NCBI GenBank assembly: GCA_022821065.1
Contig: JAJEEK010000109.1
Span: 1 to 64,000, forward strand
DNA: 64,000 bases
Source: Candidatus Poribacteria bacterium
GTDB lineage: Bacteria > Poribacteria > WGA-4E > WGA-3G
Reading direction: 5' to 3'
Each line of letters starts with the position of its first letter. The first letter of the stretch is position 1. Below are positions 32,605 through 41,329 of the stretch, one piece after another. The position numbers and the translations under genes are program-made. The notes beneath the pieces were generated by a model. The model was not told the DNA's origin and did not search any database. It saw nothing but the letters and a program-made list of their open reading frames with translations.

Positions 32605-33618
32605 TTATATCAAGGTTTGAAATATAATACCATACCTAACATAAAAAATCAAGATTGTTGTGGTGATAACCAACCACGTTACCAGTTCAAAGTCGCTGGA
32701 GTCCTTGGGGGTTTCGGATGCGACGGGGAGCCTGAAACCGCGGGTGACGCTTCTGCCGATACTTCTGGATTGCGCCTTTTGATGCGATCGTGTGATGTGC
32801 GCGATGACGGTCATGAGAAGTTTGTTGTAAAGTCCCATGTTCTTGCCGTGTTGGGTCTCTTGGTCGAACTGGAGGCACAAATTTTCTAAGGGTTCATTCT
32901 TTCCACCTGCTGTCGCTTCAAACAGGTCTAATATCTGTTTCGTATTTGCACAACCGTAACGGATGTCCCCATTTTTACGGATATAGACCGTATAGTACGA
33001 ATAGATAGGACTCGGTGTCTTTTGCTCTGTATCCGTTGCGGGATTCAGCTGCTGGATAAAGAAGATGACCCCAGTCTCTGCGGGTCTGTCTCGGTTATCA
33101 GTGACGGCGTACGCGCCTTTCGGCGTGGCTTCTAACTCCGCCTTGTTCCTTTCGAGATATTTTAGCAACTGGATAAAAAAATAATCCAGTGTGAAGTCGC
33201 TCATGACGACACCGTCGGAGAGGTCGTCGAGGTCCAGATTCCCATGGAGGAGATTGGATGCTCGCGTTGAACGGATTTCGACCTTCTCTTTTATCCATTC
33301 CGCACAGGCTTTGGCGATCGGTTTCTGCTGGAGTTGTTTATGGAGTTCTAAACCTGTATCCGTAAGTCTAAACGCTTTTTTCTCATTGTTCGTCGGGTTA
33401 AGGTTTTTGATGAAATCTGGGTCGCCGAACAGGAAGCGGAGGTTCTCTATTTGATTCAGCGGTTCTTGGAGTGCTTCAAAGGCGTTGATCGTGAAATATG
33501 CGGAGACGATGGAGAGGACGGAACCGTTTTTGATTTCTTGTTCTAAGAATTCATAAACAGTTCCTCGGCGAAGGTTGTCGCGAATGCCAGATTTGAGAGA
33601 TATATTCTGGTTTGACAT
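32605..33618 (-). pseudogene. internally deleted PLD/SNF2-helicase gene (N- and C-terminal parts joined)
   Basis: A 337-residue open frame that appears to join two distant parts of one large protein. Residues 1-125 (IKNGSVLSIVSAYFTINAFE, LRFLFGDPDFI, KACAEWIKEKVEIRSTRASN) match the N-terminal phospholipase-D-like region of SNF2-type helicases. From residue about 128 on (DGVVMSDFTLDYFFIQLLKY, YAVTDNRDRPAETGVIFFIQ, DIRYGCANTKQILD) it matches the C-terminal module of those proteins. The expected several hundred residues with Walker A/B and helicase motifs are missing. The final 20 residues (TTILIFYVRYGIIFQTLI) look like read-through into the downstream promoter. This is inference from memory of the family. 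The ORF may still be expressed as a fused protein. Confidence 0.6.
32624..32652 (-). promoter_or_regulatory. sigma70-type promoter for the RelE/HTH pair
   Basis: On the minus strand, TTGATT (32652-32647), 17 bases, then TATTAT (32629-32624) with a TGG extended -10. Transcription would start near 32617 and leave only about a dozen leader bases before the toxin ATG at 32604. The promoter lies inside the last codons of the helicase remnant ORF. Confidence 0.6.
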
Positions 33619-33668
33619 GGTGAATTAGGTAATACTTGAACCTTAGATAAGGTAGGATTTCTGTGGCA

Positions 33669-34442
33669 CTAAATAGACAAAGCACAAAGGTCATCGCTCT
33701 GCCAACTGACGGTGCGATCATCAATTTTCGACGCGCCACGTCTCAGGTACCCGTCAATCGACTTGCCTTCGAGTACCCGAACTTCAAACGTATAAGGGGG
33801 ATCAATTTTGAAGGGGTCGATCTCGGAGATATTTCGGCAAGCTTCAGCGGATGTTTCTCGAATCAGTTCGCGCGAGCGTTGCGGTGAGATATGCAACGCC
33901 AGTTCCTGTCCGAGTCCTTGTTTGGTTTCAACGCTATAAATGTTGGGGATCAATTGCTCCGCTTCAGCGATCGCTTTATCGTCACCAGAGATGAAGACGG
34001 TAGGGACATCGAAAGTGCCTGCCAACGCTGCACGGCATCCGAATTCGCCGATCATCTCGCCATTGAGTTTGTAGTATTCGATGGATAAAGAAGAATAGGT
34101 ATGACTCAACGGAGCGTTCGGTGTGCCTGCCATCGCATGCTGTCCCACGAAAAAGAGCGCGTCATACCCCTCATCAAGATAGTAGGGTGGACGGATAGGA
34201 CCCCGTGCGATTAACTTCGCCTTCGGATGAAATTCGAGCACATCAACCCCGCCAGAACCGTGCCCATCCCAGACCACGATTTCTGCGTCCGCATCCACAT
34301 CAAGAATACCATCAACAGCAGCGTTTATTTCCTGCGTCAACAATTTCATGGCTGCCTGTTTCAAGGGACCTTCTTCACGGGTTTGATTGAAACGGGATAC
34401 CATTGCAACGCCTTCTAAGTCGGTCAAAATATAAATCTTCAT
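33669..34442 (-). CDS. M55 family D-aminopeptidase (DppA-like)
   Basis: 257 residues from the ATG at 34442, with AGGAG ahead. It opens MKIYILTDLEGVAMVSRFNQ, matching DppA-type M55 peptidases whose zinc ligands are the D-x-E-G motif, Asp/His in WDGHGSGG, and GQHAMAGT. A decameric, self-compartmentalising zinc peptidase that cuts D-Ala-containing peptides, likely in cell-wall peptide use. It stands alone, downstream (on the minus strand) of korB across a palindrome at 34509-34535. Confidence 0.92.
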   Translation of the reverse strand: MKIYILTDLEGVAMVSRFNQTREEGPLKQAAMKLLTQEINAAVDGILDVDADAEIVVWDGHGSGGVDVLEFHPKAKLIARGPIRPPYYLDEGYDALFFVGQHAMAGTPNAPLSHTYSSLSIEYYKLNGEMIGEFGCRAALAGTFDVPTVFISGDDKAIAEAEQLIPNIYSVETKQGLGQELALHISPQRSRELIRETSAEACRNISEIDPFKIDPPYTFEVRVLEGKSIDGYLRRGASKIDDRTVSWQSDDLCALSI

Positions 34443-34508
34443 GGTCGGACTCCTGCTCAATTTGGAAAGTTGAGGTTTCAGACTGCGACTTGTGTCGTTG
34501 AAAGCATC

Positions 34509-34535
34509 GTAGGGGCGAGGTTACCTCGCCCCTAC
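34509..34535. repeat. perfect GTAG...CTAC palindrome
   Basis: GTAGGGGCGAGGT (34509-34521) and ACCTCGCCCCTAC (34523-34535), 13-bp arms around a single T. It lies between korB and the M55 gene. A strong hairpin, probably a REP-like element or terminator of the kor operon. Confidence 0.75.
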
Positions 34536-34584
34536 ACATCAAAGCAGATACGCACAATTTGCAACTGGATAGAACACTACAACG

Positions 34585-35631
34585 CTATGACACCGTCCAC
34601 GTTTCACCCTCATGAAGGAGTGCATCGAGGTCGCCATCACCCATCTGTTCTGTTGCGGTACGGATCTGTTTGGTCATCAGGTCTTCGTAGCACGGGTGCT
34701 GTACGTTTCGGAAGATGCCCATCGGATGTGGCATGTCAGGCGTATCGCTCATCCCTGCGAGAAAATTCGCTAAAGTCGTGTCTTCAGCGTGTTGGTCGTG
34801 GACGATGAGGTCGTCAATAGTGTGCTCACCATCTGTGAGGTCAACGACTTCGGGTTGGAAACCGTTGAGTCGGATGCCCTTATCGTGTTCTGCCCCGAAA
34901 ACGAGCGGTTCACCGTGTTCGAGAAATACCGTATTGTCAGCCTTCGTCTCCTTCTCTGTGTACTGGAAGAAAGTACCATCGTTAAAGATGTTGCAGTTCT
35001 GATAAATCTCAATGAAGGAAGTGCCTTTATGCTCAAATGCTGACTTGATAATCAACCGTAGATGTTCGGGGTCTCGATCAAGCGAGCGTGCAACAAAAGT
35101 AGCCCCTGAGGCTAAGGTGAGGCTAATCGGATTAAAGGGTGTCTCAAGGGAGCCGAGTGGCGTGGAATACGTCTTTTTCCCCTGTTCGGAGGTCGGTGAG
35201 TATTGCCCTTTCGTGAGTCCATAGATGCGATTGTTGAACAACAACATGTTGATGTCGAAATTGCGGCGCATCAGATGGATGAAATGGTTTCCACCGATTG
35301 AGAGCGCATCGCCATCACCTGTAATAACCCATACGGAGAGGTCAGGGTTCGCCATTTTTACACCGGAGGCGATTGTCGGTGCTCTACCGTGGATTGTATG
35401 GAAACCGTAGGTGTTCATGTAATACGGGAACCGGCTTGAACACCCGATACCGGAGATAAAAACCACGTTCTCTTTCGGGATGCCGAGTTCAGGCATAATG
35501 CGTTGTGTTTGGGCAAGGATGGAATAATCGCCACAACCAGGACACCAGCGTACATCTTGGTCGGACTCGAAATCTTTTTTTGTGAGGGTAGGTGCGCCGA
35601 CCGGAATCCGTGAGGTTCTTTTTTTTCTCAT
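34585..35631 (-). CDS. korB: 2-oxoacid (2-oxoglutarate):ferredoxin oxidoreductase, beta subunit
   Basis: 348 residues from the ATG at 35631 (a GTG-GTG pair at 35643 is an alternative; AAAGGTGG lies between). Thiamine pyrophosphate and one Fe-S cluster: WCPGCGDYSIL near residue 30, then FISGIGCSSRFPYYMNTYGFHTIHGRAPTIASG, and the ThDP motif ITGDGDALSIGGNHFIH...NNRIYGLTKGQYSPTS. The length and GQ-SPTS signature fit KorB. It follows korA by 27 bases in the CBS-CBS-korA-korB operon. Confidence 0.95.
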   Translation of the reverse strand: MRKKRTSRIPVGAPTLTKKDFESDQDVRWCPGCGDYSILAQTQRIMPELGIPKENVVFISGIGCSSRFPYYMNTYGFHTIHGRAPTIASGVKMANPDLSVWVITGDGDALSIGGNHFIHLMRRNFDINMLLFNNRIYGLTKGQYSPTSEQGKKTYSTPLGSLETPFNPISLTLASGATFVARSLDRDPEHLRLIIKSAFEHKGTSFIEIYQNCNIFNDGTFFQYTEKETKADNTVFLEHGEPLVFGAEHDKGIRLNGFQPEVVDLTDGEHTIDDLIVHDQHAEDTTLANFLAGMSDTPDMPHPMGIFRNVQHPCYEDLMTKQIRTATEQMGDGDLDALLHEGETWTVS

Positions 35632-35658
35632 GATGTTCACCACCTTTGGCGTTTGCGG

Positions 35659-37512
35659 TTAAAAGTGTTCTATTTTTTTCAGTATTTCGTCTATTTTGGC
35701 ATGCAACTCATACACATGGAACGGTTGCCCCTGGACCTTGTTAAGCCCGATGGCATCAATAAGATAGGTAGCGCGGATGAGTTGCAGGAGTTGCCCGCTA
35801 TTGAGTTCGGGAATCAATATTTTTCTGAATCTTTTGAGGATGTCCGCTAAATCGTTCGGCAAGGGATTGAGGTGCCGGAGATGAACATGTCCTATTGGGA
35901 GTCCTTCGGCGACATAATTTTCTGCTGTCGTTCTGAGTGCACCGAAAGTGCCGCCCCATCCGAGCAAGAGGACCTCGCCTTCCTGCACGCCAAAGATTTC
36001 AGTCGGTGGAATATCGTTGGCGATGCGTGCCACCTTTTCTGCTCGAATTTCTACCATTTTCTCGTGGTTATCGGGATCGTAACTGACGTGTCCTGTTACA
36101 TCAGATTTTTCCAATCCACCGATGCGGTGCTCTAAACCGAGCGTACCCGGTTTTGCCCATGGACGTGCAAGTGTCTCAGGGTCGCGTAGATACGGTTCAA
36201 ATCCGTTAGTGGTGTCTGCGCTGACTGCAAAGTTCGGTTTAATCTCTGGTAATTCGGAGAGTTTTGGGATCCGCCACGGTTCAGCCCCCATTCCGATATA
36301 GAGATCGGATAAAAAGATTACGGGTGTCCTATATTTCACGGCGATCCGGCACGCCTCATAGACAGTTTCAAAACAGTCGAACGGACGTGAGGCAGCGACA
36401 ATCGGGATCGGCGATTCTCCGTTTCTACCGTAAAACATCTGTAGAAGGTCGGATTGTTCCGTCTTTGTCGGCATTCCTGTTGAGGGGCCTGCGCGTTGGA
36501 TATTACACACGACAAGCGGAAGTTCAGCAATCATCGCAAGGTTGATCGCTTCTGACTTAAGCGCGAGCCCTGGTCCACTACTGCCCGTAACGCCGAGTGC
36601 CCCGCTAAAAGCTGCACCGATTGCGACACCAACAGCGGCGATTTCGTCTTCCATCTGCATTGTGATAACGCCGAAATTCCGGTATTGTGCGAGTCCATGT
36701 AGGATATCGCTTGCTGGTGTTATTGGATAACTGCCGTAAACCAACGGCAATCCGGACTGATGAGATGCGGCAACGAGTCCGAGTACGGTCGCCATGTTGC
36801 CTTCAATGTTTCGGTAGGTCCCGGATTCAAAAGTCGCTGGTTTGACATCGTAAGAGACAGCGAATTGTTCAGTTGCTTCACAGTAAGTATTCCCGGCGCG
36901 AAGTGCCAAGATATTGGACTCAATGTACTGCGGTTTTGTGGCGAACTTCGCTTTGATCCACTTCATTGTATATTCCATCGGACGATTGTAAAGCCAGAGG
37001 ATCATACCGAGTGCAAAGAAGTTTTTACACCGATCAATTTCGCGGGTCGTCAAGTCTGTTGCTTCGAGTGATTTTCGCGTGAGCTTTGTTAATTCGACAG
37101 GGAAGACTTGGTATTTTGTGAGGGCATCGCTTTCGAGTGGGTCTTCTTCGTATCCTGCAAGGCGTAGATTGCGTCGTGCGAAGTTATCAATATTTACAAT
37201 CAGAATACCGTTGGGTTTGAGTTTATGGAGGTGGACCTTTAACGCTGCAGGGTTCATTGCTACGAGTACGTCACAGAGGTCACCAGGGGTATGAATTTGT
37301 TCGCTTGAGAAATGGAGTTGGAACCCGGATACACCTGCTAAAGACCCGGCGGGGGCGCGAATCTCGGCGGGGTAATCCGGGAGGGTAGCGACATCGTTCC
37401 CAATGAGGGCGGTGGTTTCTGTCATTTGTGTGCCAATGGTCTGTGAACCATCACCGGAATCGCCAGCAAATAAGATTGTCGCTGCCTCGATTTGCTCTAC
37501 TGGCTTGCGCAT
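35659..37512 (-). CDS. korA: 2-oxoacid (2-oxoglutarate):ferredoxin oxidoreductase, alpha subunit (gamma-alpha fusion)
   Basis: About 617 residues. The N-terminal gamma domain (GDSGDGSQTIGTQM, YPAEIRAPAGSLAGVSGFQL) is fused to the alpha pyrimidine-binding domain, which contains YGSYPITPASDILHGLAQYR near residue 265 and MQMEDEIAAVGVAIGAAFSG. The fused subunit type pairs with KorB and reversibly makes succinyl-CoA, CO2 and reduced ferredoxin. GTG at 37515 and ATG at 37512 are both possible, with AAAAAGGAA upstream. Together with Icd (2212) it could replace the 2-oxoglutarate dehydrogenase complex. Confidence 0.95.
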   Translation of the reverse strand: MRKPVEQIEAATILFAGDSGDGSQTIGTQMTETTALIGNDVATLPDYPAEIRAPAGSLAGVSGFQLHFSSEQIHTPGDLCDVLVAMNPAALKVHLHKLKPNGILIVNIDNFARRNLRLAGYEEDPLESDALTKYQVFPVELTKLTRKSLEATDLTTREIDRCKNFFALGMILWLYNRPMEYTMKWIKAKFATKPQYIESNILALRAGNTYCEATEQFAVSYDVKPATFESGTYRNIEGNMATVLGLVAASHQSGLPLVYGSYPITPASDILHGLAQYRNFGVITMQMEDEIAAVGVAIGAAFSGALGVTGSSGPGLALKSEAINLAMIAELPLVVCNIQRAGPSTGMPTKTEQSDLLQMFYGRNGESPIPIVAASRPFDCFETVYEACRIAVKYRTPVIFLSDLYIGMGAEPWRIPKLSELPEIKPNFAVSADTTNGFEPYLRDPETLARPWAKPGTLGLEHRIGGLEKSDVTGHVSYDPDNHEKMVEIRAEKVARIANDIPPTEIFGVQEGEVLLLGWGGTFGALRTTAENYVAEGLPIGHVHLRHLNPLPNDLADILKRFRKILIPELNSGQLLQLIRATYLIDAIGLNKVQGQPFHVYELHAKIDEILKKIEHF

Positions 37513-37534
37513 CACAATTGGTTCCTTTTTATGT

Positions 37535-37563
37535 GGTAGGTGCGCGCTCTCTGAACGCGCCTA
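37535..37563. repeat. GTAGG...CCTAT palindrome between CBS gene and korA
   Basis: GTAGGTGCGCG (37535-37545) with CGCGCCTAT (37555-37563) around CTCTCTGAA. Arms are imperfect (one extra base). It belongs to the GTAG...CTAC family and separates the CBS gene stop from korA. Confidence 0.5.
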
Positions 37564-37580
37564 TAAAATCTGAAATCCAT

Positions 37581-38114
37581 TTAGGCACCTTCGCGTGCTT
37601 TAAAGGCATCTCGAACGGGTCTCGGAGGTAGTGTTAGGACTTCTTTCGGAAATTCTTCAACGAGATAAGAGATCGCATCTCGGATGGAGACCATACCGAT
37701 CGGTCGGTTTTCTGTATCAACGATTGGAACGTGCCGATAATGACCGCGTGCCATATAGAGAATAGCAGTATTCAAGGAATCTTCGGGACCTGCTGTTTGT
37801 GGATCTGCTATCATGAATTCTTTAACACTGACGACATCAAGGTCGCCGACCTGCTTGTTGAGGATTTTGTATAGGACATCTCGCTCACTGAAAATCCCAC
37901 GAAGAGAACCGTTTTCGACAACCGGTGCTGCACCGATCTTATGGGTAAGGAGTATATCAATGGCTTCGTTTGTGCTACAATTAATGTCAATAGTGACAAT
38001 GGGGCGCATTATATCTTTAAGTGAAACGTGGATTTCATGTGCGCGCCATGCTTTTAATGCATCTTCTTCGTCCATCTGTTTTAGTTCTTCGTCAATCGCT
38101 AAATCGTAAAGCAC
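37581..38114 (-). CDS. CBS-domain-pair protein
   Basis: 177 residues: a 40-residue N-terminal helical stretch, then two CBS motifs (VSLKDIMRPIVTIDINCSTN with GAAPVVENGSLRGIFSERDV, and VKEFMIADPQTAGPEDSLNT with HVPIVDTENRPIGMVSIRDA). CBS pairs sense adenylates or S-adenosylmethionine. It lies in one operon with another CBS pair and korAB, so it may report energy state to the ferredoxin-dependent enzyme. It starts 3 bases after the preceding CBS gene's stop. Confidence 0.9.
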   Translation of the reverse strand: MLYDLAIDEELKQMDEEDALKAWRAHEIHVSLKDIMRPIVTIDINCSTNEAIDILLTHKIGAAPVVENGSLRGIFSERDVLYKILNKQVGDLDVVSVKEFMIADPQTAGPEDSLNTAILYMARGHYRHVPIVDTENRPIGMVSIRDAISYLVEEFPKEVLTLPPRPVRDAFKAREGA

Positions 38115-38116
38115 AG

Positions 38117-38554
38117 TTACGCCTCCTGCTCCTGATTTTCTATAAATACGGCAATATGTTCCAAAATATCGCGGGTCGAAATTAATCCGATAGGGTATGC
38201 TTCGTCTTGGTCGTCCCAGACGCAGAGCGGAACGTGTCGGAAGTGTCCGAGGTGCATCAAATTTAAAGCGAAGGCGATGGGATCGCTGGCGCGTAGCACC
38301 TCCGGATCCGGGGTCATAACCTGTTCGACTTTAAAGGCGGAAGGTGTGGCGCGTTGCCCACTCAAATGAATGAGTAGATCCCGTTCCGTGATGACACCGA
38401 CCAGCTGTTCATCCTCATCAACAATGAGCACACATCCGATCTCCTCTGCCTGCATTAAATCAATGACAACAGAAACAGGGGAACCAACTTGTACGGTAGC
38501 AGGTTGTTTGTAGTCAAGGGTACTAATCGGTAAAGATAACGTTCTGGCATCCAT
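38117..38554 (-). CDS. CBS-domain-pair protein
   Basis: 145 residues, first gene of the CBS-CBS-korA-korB operon. Two CBS motifs: GSPVSVVIDLMQAEEIGCVL with VGVITERDLLIHLSGQ, and VEQVMTPDPEVLRASDPIAF with GHFRHVPLCVWDDQDEAYPI then GLISTRDILEHI. No other domain. A promoter (TTGCAA-17-TATCCT) lies upstream at 38647-38619. Confidence 0.9.
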   Translation of the reverse strand: MDARTLSLPISTLDYKQPATVQVGSPVSVVIDLMQAEEIGCVLIVDEDEQLVGVITERDLLIHLSGQRATPSAFKVEQVMTPDPEVLRASDPIAFALNLMHLGHFRHVPLCVWDDQDEAYPIGLISTRDILEHIAVFIENQEQEA

Positions 38555-38618
38555 CGCATCTATTCCTTCAGATTAACGTCAGAAAACGGTTTCAAGTTTC
38601 TTATTCTTACTGTTAATA

Positions 38619-38647
38619 AGGATAACACATTTTCGGGTGATTTGCAA
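38619..38647 (-). promoter_or_regulatory. sigma70-type promoter of the CBS-kor operon
   Basis: On the minus strand, TTGCAA (38647-38642), 17 bases, TATCCT (38624-38619) with an extended -10 TGT before it. The leader would be about 58 bases to the ATG at 38554. Confidence 0.5.
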
Positions 38648-38710
38648 AAAATAATTTCCCTGAAGACTTTGGTACACATTGGGCAATCTCAAGCTCAATT
38701 TTGAAGTGAA

Positions 38711-39652
38711 CTATACCTTCATTGTAACGGCCCGGGAACTCGGTGAACCCCAACCCGGAACGATGATCGTCCATCTACCTGCCGGTCCACCAGCTACCAT
38801 AATCAGTAGTTCTTCTTCCGAATACCGTTTTGTCGTGTCGGCGATGTACCGACGAATATCGGCTTTGCTGAACCCATCCGCTGAGATCGTCTTGGCATGT
38901 TCAACACCGATGACGATAAGTGTTTCTCCGCTGCTGTTACCCGGGGCGGCGATGTTGGCGGAGATCGTACGCAGGATACCTTCAGCGGTGTTGCTCCCGT
39001 GATCGTTGACGGTTTGTGGACCGGCAGCGGCGAAAACGGTGACGGTGCTATCGTCGGCTCGAAACCCGCGATTGACATGTAGAGACTCCCACGGACTCGC
39101 CTCCTCTTTTTCAGCGATGCAGCACGTGTACTTTCCGGCGTGTCCGAATGCGGCGCGATCAAGTTCGCCGGGCAACGCGCCGCCAATATTTGTGCATACG
39201 AACCGCACCGCACGACCGATCGTTGCGTTTGCGCGCCATCCCTGACCGAAGAGGTTGAACCCGTCGTTGATGTCTAACGCCTTTCGGATGGGACCGTTTA
39301 CGATAAGCATCGGTCCGACGTGAGAGGTCGTGACTTGGACACCGTGAAGGTTGAACTGTTCGGCAGTCATCGCCTCAACAGCAGTGAGGATAAGCGGTAA
39401 ATACGCTGGTTTGCAACCCGCCATAACTGCGTTGATTGCGACCTTCTCGACAGTGGCTCTGCCCCATTTTGGTGGAACTGCTGCGATGTGTTCATCTGGA
39501 GACCGGTCTGTCCCGCTAAGCATGCGTTCCACACGTTCCGGTGTCGGTGGAACGACAGGCAATCCGTCCGTCCATCCGTTCCCATAGCACGCCTCAATAA
39601 GATCTTCGGTTTCGTCAATGTTAACTTGTGCAGAATGCCATTCTCGTGCCAT
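38711..39652 (-). CDS. conserved hypothetical protein (GWTDGLPVVPPT family)
   Basis: 313 residues. The opening NIDETEDLIEACYGNGWTDG followed by LPVVPPTPERVERML is a recognisable conserved family in SAR202/Poribacteria/actinobacterial genomes, often annotated hypothetical, and in my memory often near UGSC-type (seleno)proteins; none lies nearby here. Glycine-rich C-terminal LIMVAGGPAGRWTIIVPGWG suggests a nucleotide or cofactor-binding loop. The conserved Cys in IEACYGNGW may matter. Convergent to the CBS-kor operon promoter region, stand-alone. I do not assign a function. Confidence 0.75.
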   Translation of the reverse strand: MAREWHSAQVNIDETEDLIEACYGNGWTDGLPVVPPTPERVERMLSGTDRSPDEHIAAVPPKWGRATVEKVAINAVMAGCKPAYLPLILTAVEAMTAEQFNLHGVQVTTSHVGPMLIVNGPIRKALDINDGFNLFGQGWRANATIGRAVRFVCTNIGGALPGELDRAAFGHAGKYTCCIAEKEEASPWESLHVNRGFRADDSTVTVFAAAGPQTVNDHGSNTAEGILRTISANIAAPGNSSGETLIVIGVEHAKTISADGFSKADIRRYIADTTKRYSEEELLIMVAGGPAGRWTIIVPGWGSPSSRAVTMKV

Positions 39653-39849
39653 AGATATATCCTTTCGATACGATTCATTTTGATATAACCATTAAGATAT
39701 GCTATCATATTAGCATGAATTCTTTAGGTTTGCAAGCCCCCGTTTTCAGAGTTCATGATGTATAAACTTTCAAAAATATGCCAAGTGTGGTATTATTGAA
39801 GGACTTGTAACACTGCATCTTGCGTATTCAAGCAAGGAGAAAAAACAGC

Positions 39850-40809
39850 GTGAAAATTGCTTTTATCGGTGTCGGCGGCATCGCTGGTAACTACCGCCGA
39901 AGTCTTAAACAACTCGAACGTCCCATCGCAGCAGTTTGCGATATAAATGCCGAACGCGCCGAAGCGATCGCGACTGAGGAAAACGCTACCGCATATACCG
40001 ACCATAGCGAAATGCTCCAGCAAGAAAAGCCGGATGTGGTGTTTGTTTGTATACCACCCGGTGCACACATAACACAGGTTGCCGATGCCGCAGCATCTGG
40101 TGCGGCACTTTTCGTCGCGAAACCTGTCGCACAGGATTTGGAAACCGCCCAAAACGCCAACGACGCAATTGCTGACGCTGGTGTTATCAATCAAGTCGGA
40201 TACATGGCACGGTATAGCGACATTACGGCGAAAACGAAGGAACTCGTCGGCGATCAACAATTGACGATGGGAATCGGACGGTTTCTCACGAGGATGGGAG
40301 CCAGCCACCCGTGGTGGGGAAAATATGACGTATCCCGCGGACAGATGGTAGAACAGACGACCCACGTCTTCGACCTGGTCCGTTATTTTCTGGGTGATGC
40401 GGTGAGTGTTCACGCTTACGGTATCAAAGGTGTCTCGGAAGGGATCGCTGATTTCGAGGAGTGCACCATCTGTAACATAAAATTTGAGAGTGGTGCTGTG
40501 GCAAGTATCACCAGTACGTGTGTTGCCCGCGCACCCGACGGTTTTGCAACCGAGCTTATCGGCGACGATCTCTATCTCAAACTCACGCACGACCTCGGAT
40601 TACGCGGTCAGATTGGTGGTGAAAGCGTTGATTACACCGGTACGGAAGCCGGTTACTTCCGACAGGTTGAGCAGTTTATGAAGGCTGTTGATGCGAACGA
40701 TCAGGGATTGGTGCTATCCTGTTACGCCGATGCCGTCAAAACGCTTGCCGTCACACTCGCTGCGAACCGTTCACTGGAAACAGGACAGGTTGAACAGGTT
40801 ATTGAGTGA
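39850..40809 (+). CDS. Gfo/Idh/MocA family oxidoreductase
   Basis: 319 residues from the GTG at 39850, which has AAGGAG 10 bases ahead; the frame is open to an ATG at 39820 without a site. Rossmann motif IAFIGVGGIAGNYRRSLKQL, the catalytic-Lys region LFVAKPVAQD (A-K-P, standing for EKP), and the C-terminal VEQTTHVFDLVRYFLGDAVS (H-x-x-D signature). Sugar or polyol dehydrogenase, substrate unknown. Confidence 0.92.
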   Translation: MKIAFIGVGGIAGNYRRSLKQLERPIAAVCDINAERAEAIATEENATAYTDHSEMLQQEKPDVVFVCIPPGAHITQVADAAASGAALFVAKPVAQDLETAQNANDAIADAGVINQVGYMARYSDITAKTKELVGDQQLTMGIGRFLTRMGASHPWWGKYDVSRGQMVEQTTHVFDLVRYFLGDAVSVHAYGIKGVSEGIADFEECTICNIKFESGAVASITSTCVARAPDGFATELIGDDLYLKLTHDLGLRGQIGGESVDYTGTEAGYFRQVEQFMKAVDANDQGLVLSCYADAVKTLAVTLAANRSLETGQVEQVIE

Positions 40810-40822
40810 CTAAGAGAAGAAG

Positions 40823-41329
40823 TCAACGTTTCGTTGACTTTGCCAAAGCCTCCGCCAAGTTCCCTTGATAGCTGCATGTCGTTGTGTTAATTGGAAATTC
40901 CTCGTTCCGAAACTTGATTCTCGCGGTTCTAAGCTTATTTCGCCGACTTTTGTGCATATTACCGCCGTGGACCAAGACAAGAACAAGATTTATATTAACA
41001 TCCTTTGGAACTAAATTGTCAACAAGGCGGGCACCTTCTCGCAACTGTACAATCACTTCTGACGCATCAACGCCGCCTCCCTTCAGTTCCATTGGGACAC
41101 CAACAAGGCCGTTTTGAGCATCGTCAATATGAAAAAGAATGAGATCACATTGGTTTGTCTTTGCTTTGTCCGTTGGAGATGCAAGGTCTACATCCAACAC
41201 AACCCGATTAGTCGGTTTGGATCGCAGGTTAGCCATAGAGACTCTGCATCCGCTTCGGGTATACGATTTAGTCGCATTCTGACCTATCCGTTGACGAATC
41301 TCCTCCAGAGCTTCATGCAGATTCACGCT
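40823..41329 (-). CDS. PD-(D/E)xK-like nuclease candidate partnered with AAA ATPase
   Basis: 168 residues from the GTG at 41329 (AGGAAGG lies about 11 bases ahead; a TTG at 41353 is an alternative). A candidate nuclease motif is Asp62 in NQCDLILFHID, then Glu81-Leu-Lys83 in VPMELKGGG, with Gln95 in SEVIVQLREG. That is a D-(18)-ExK-(11)-Q layout like PD-(D/E)xK enzymes. It overlaps the upstream ATPase gene by 17 bases, so both are coupled. I do not recognise a named family; the nuclease call is inference. Confidence 0.6.
   Translation of the reverse strand, partial: SVNLHEALEEIRQRIGQNATKSYTRSGCRVSMANLRSKPTNRVVLDVDLASPTDKAKTNQCDLILFHIDDAQNGLVGVPMELKGGGVDASEVIVQLREGARLVDNLVPKDVNINLVLVLVHGGNMHKSRRNKLRTARIKFRNEEFPINTTTCSYQGNLAEALAKSTKR

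Noticed and set aside
36194..36204. tRNA T-loop-like GGTTCAAATCC
   Set aside because: It lies inside korA, with no acceptor or anticodon stem around it. No tRNA or rRNA gene was found anywhere in the window.
39793..40590. A 265-codon open frame on the minus strand
   Set aside because: It is antisense to the clear Gfo/Idh/MocA gene at 39850-40809; its protein has no recognisable domain and high Cys/Phe/Arg content typical of shadow frames.
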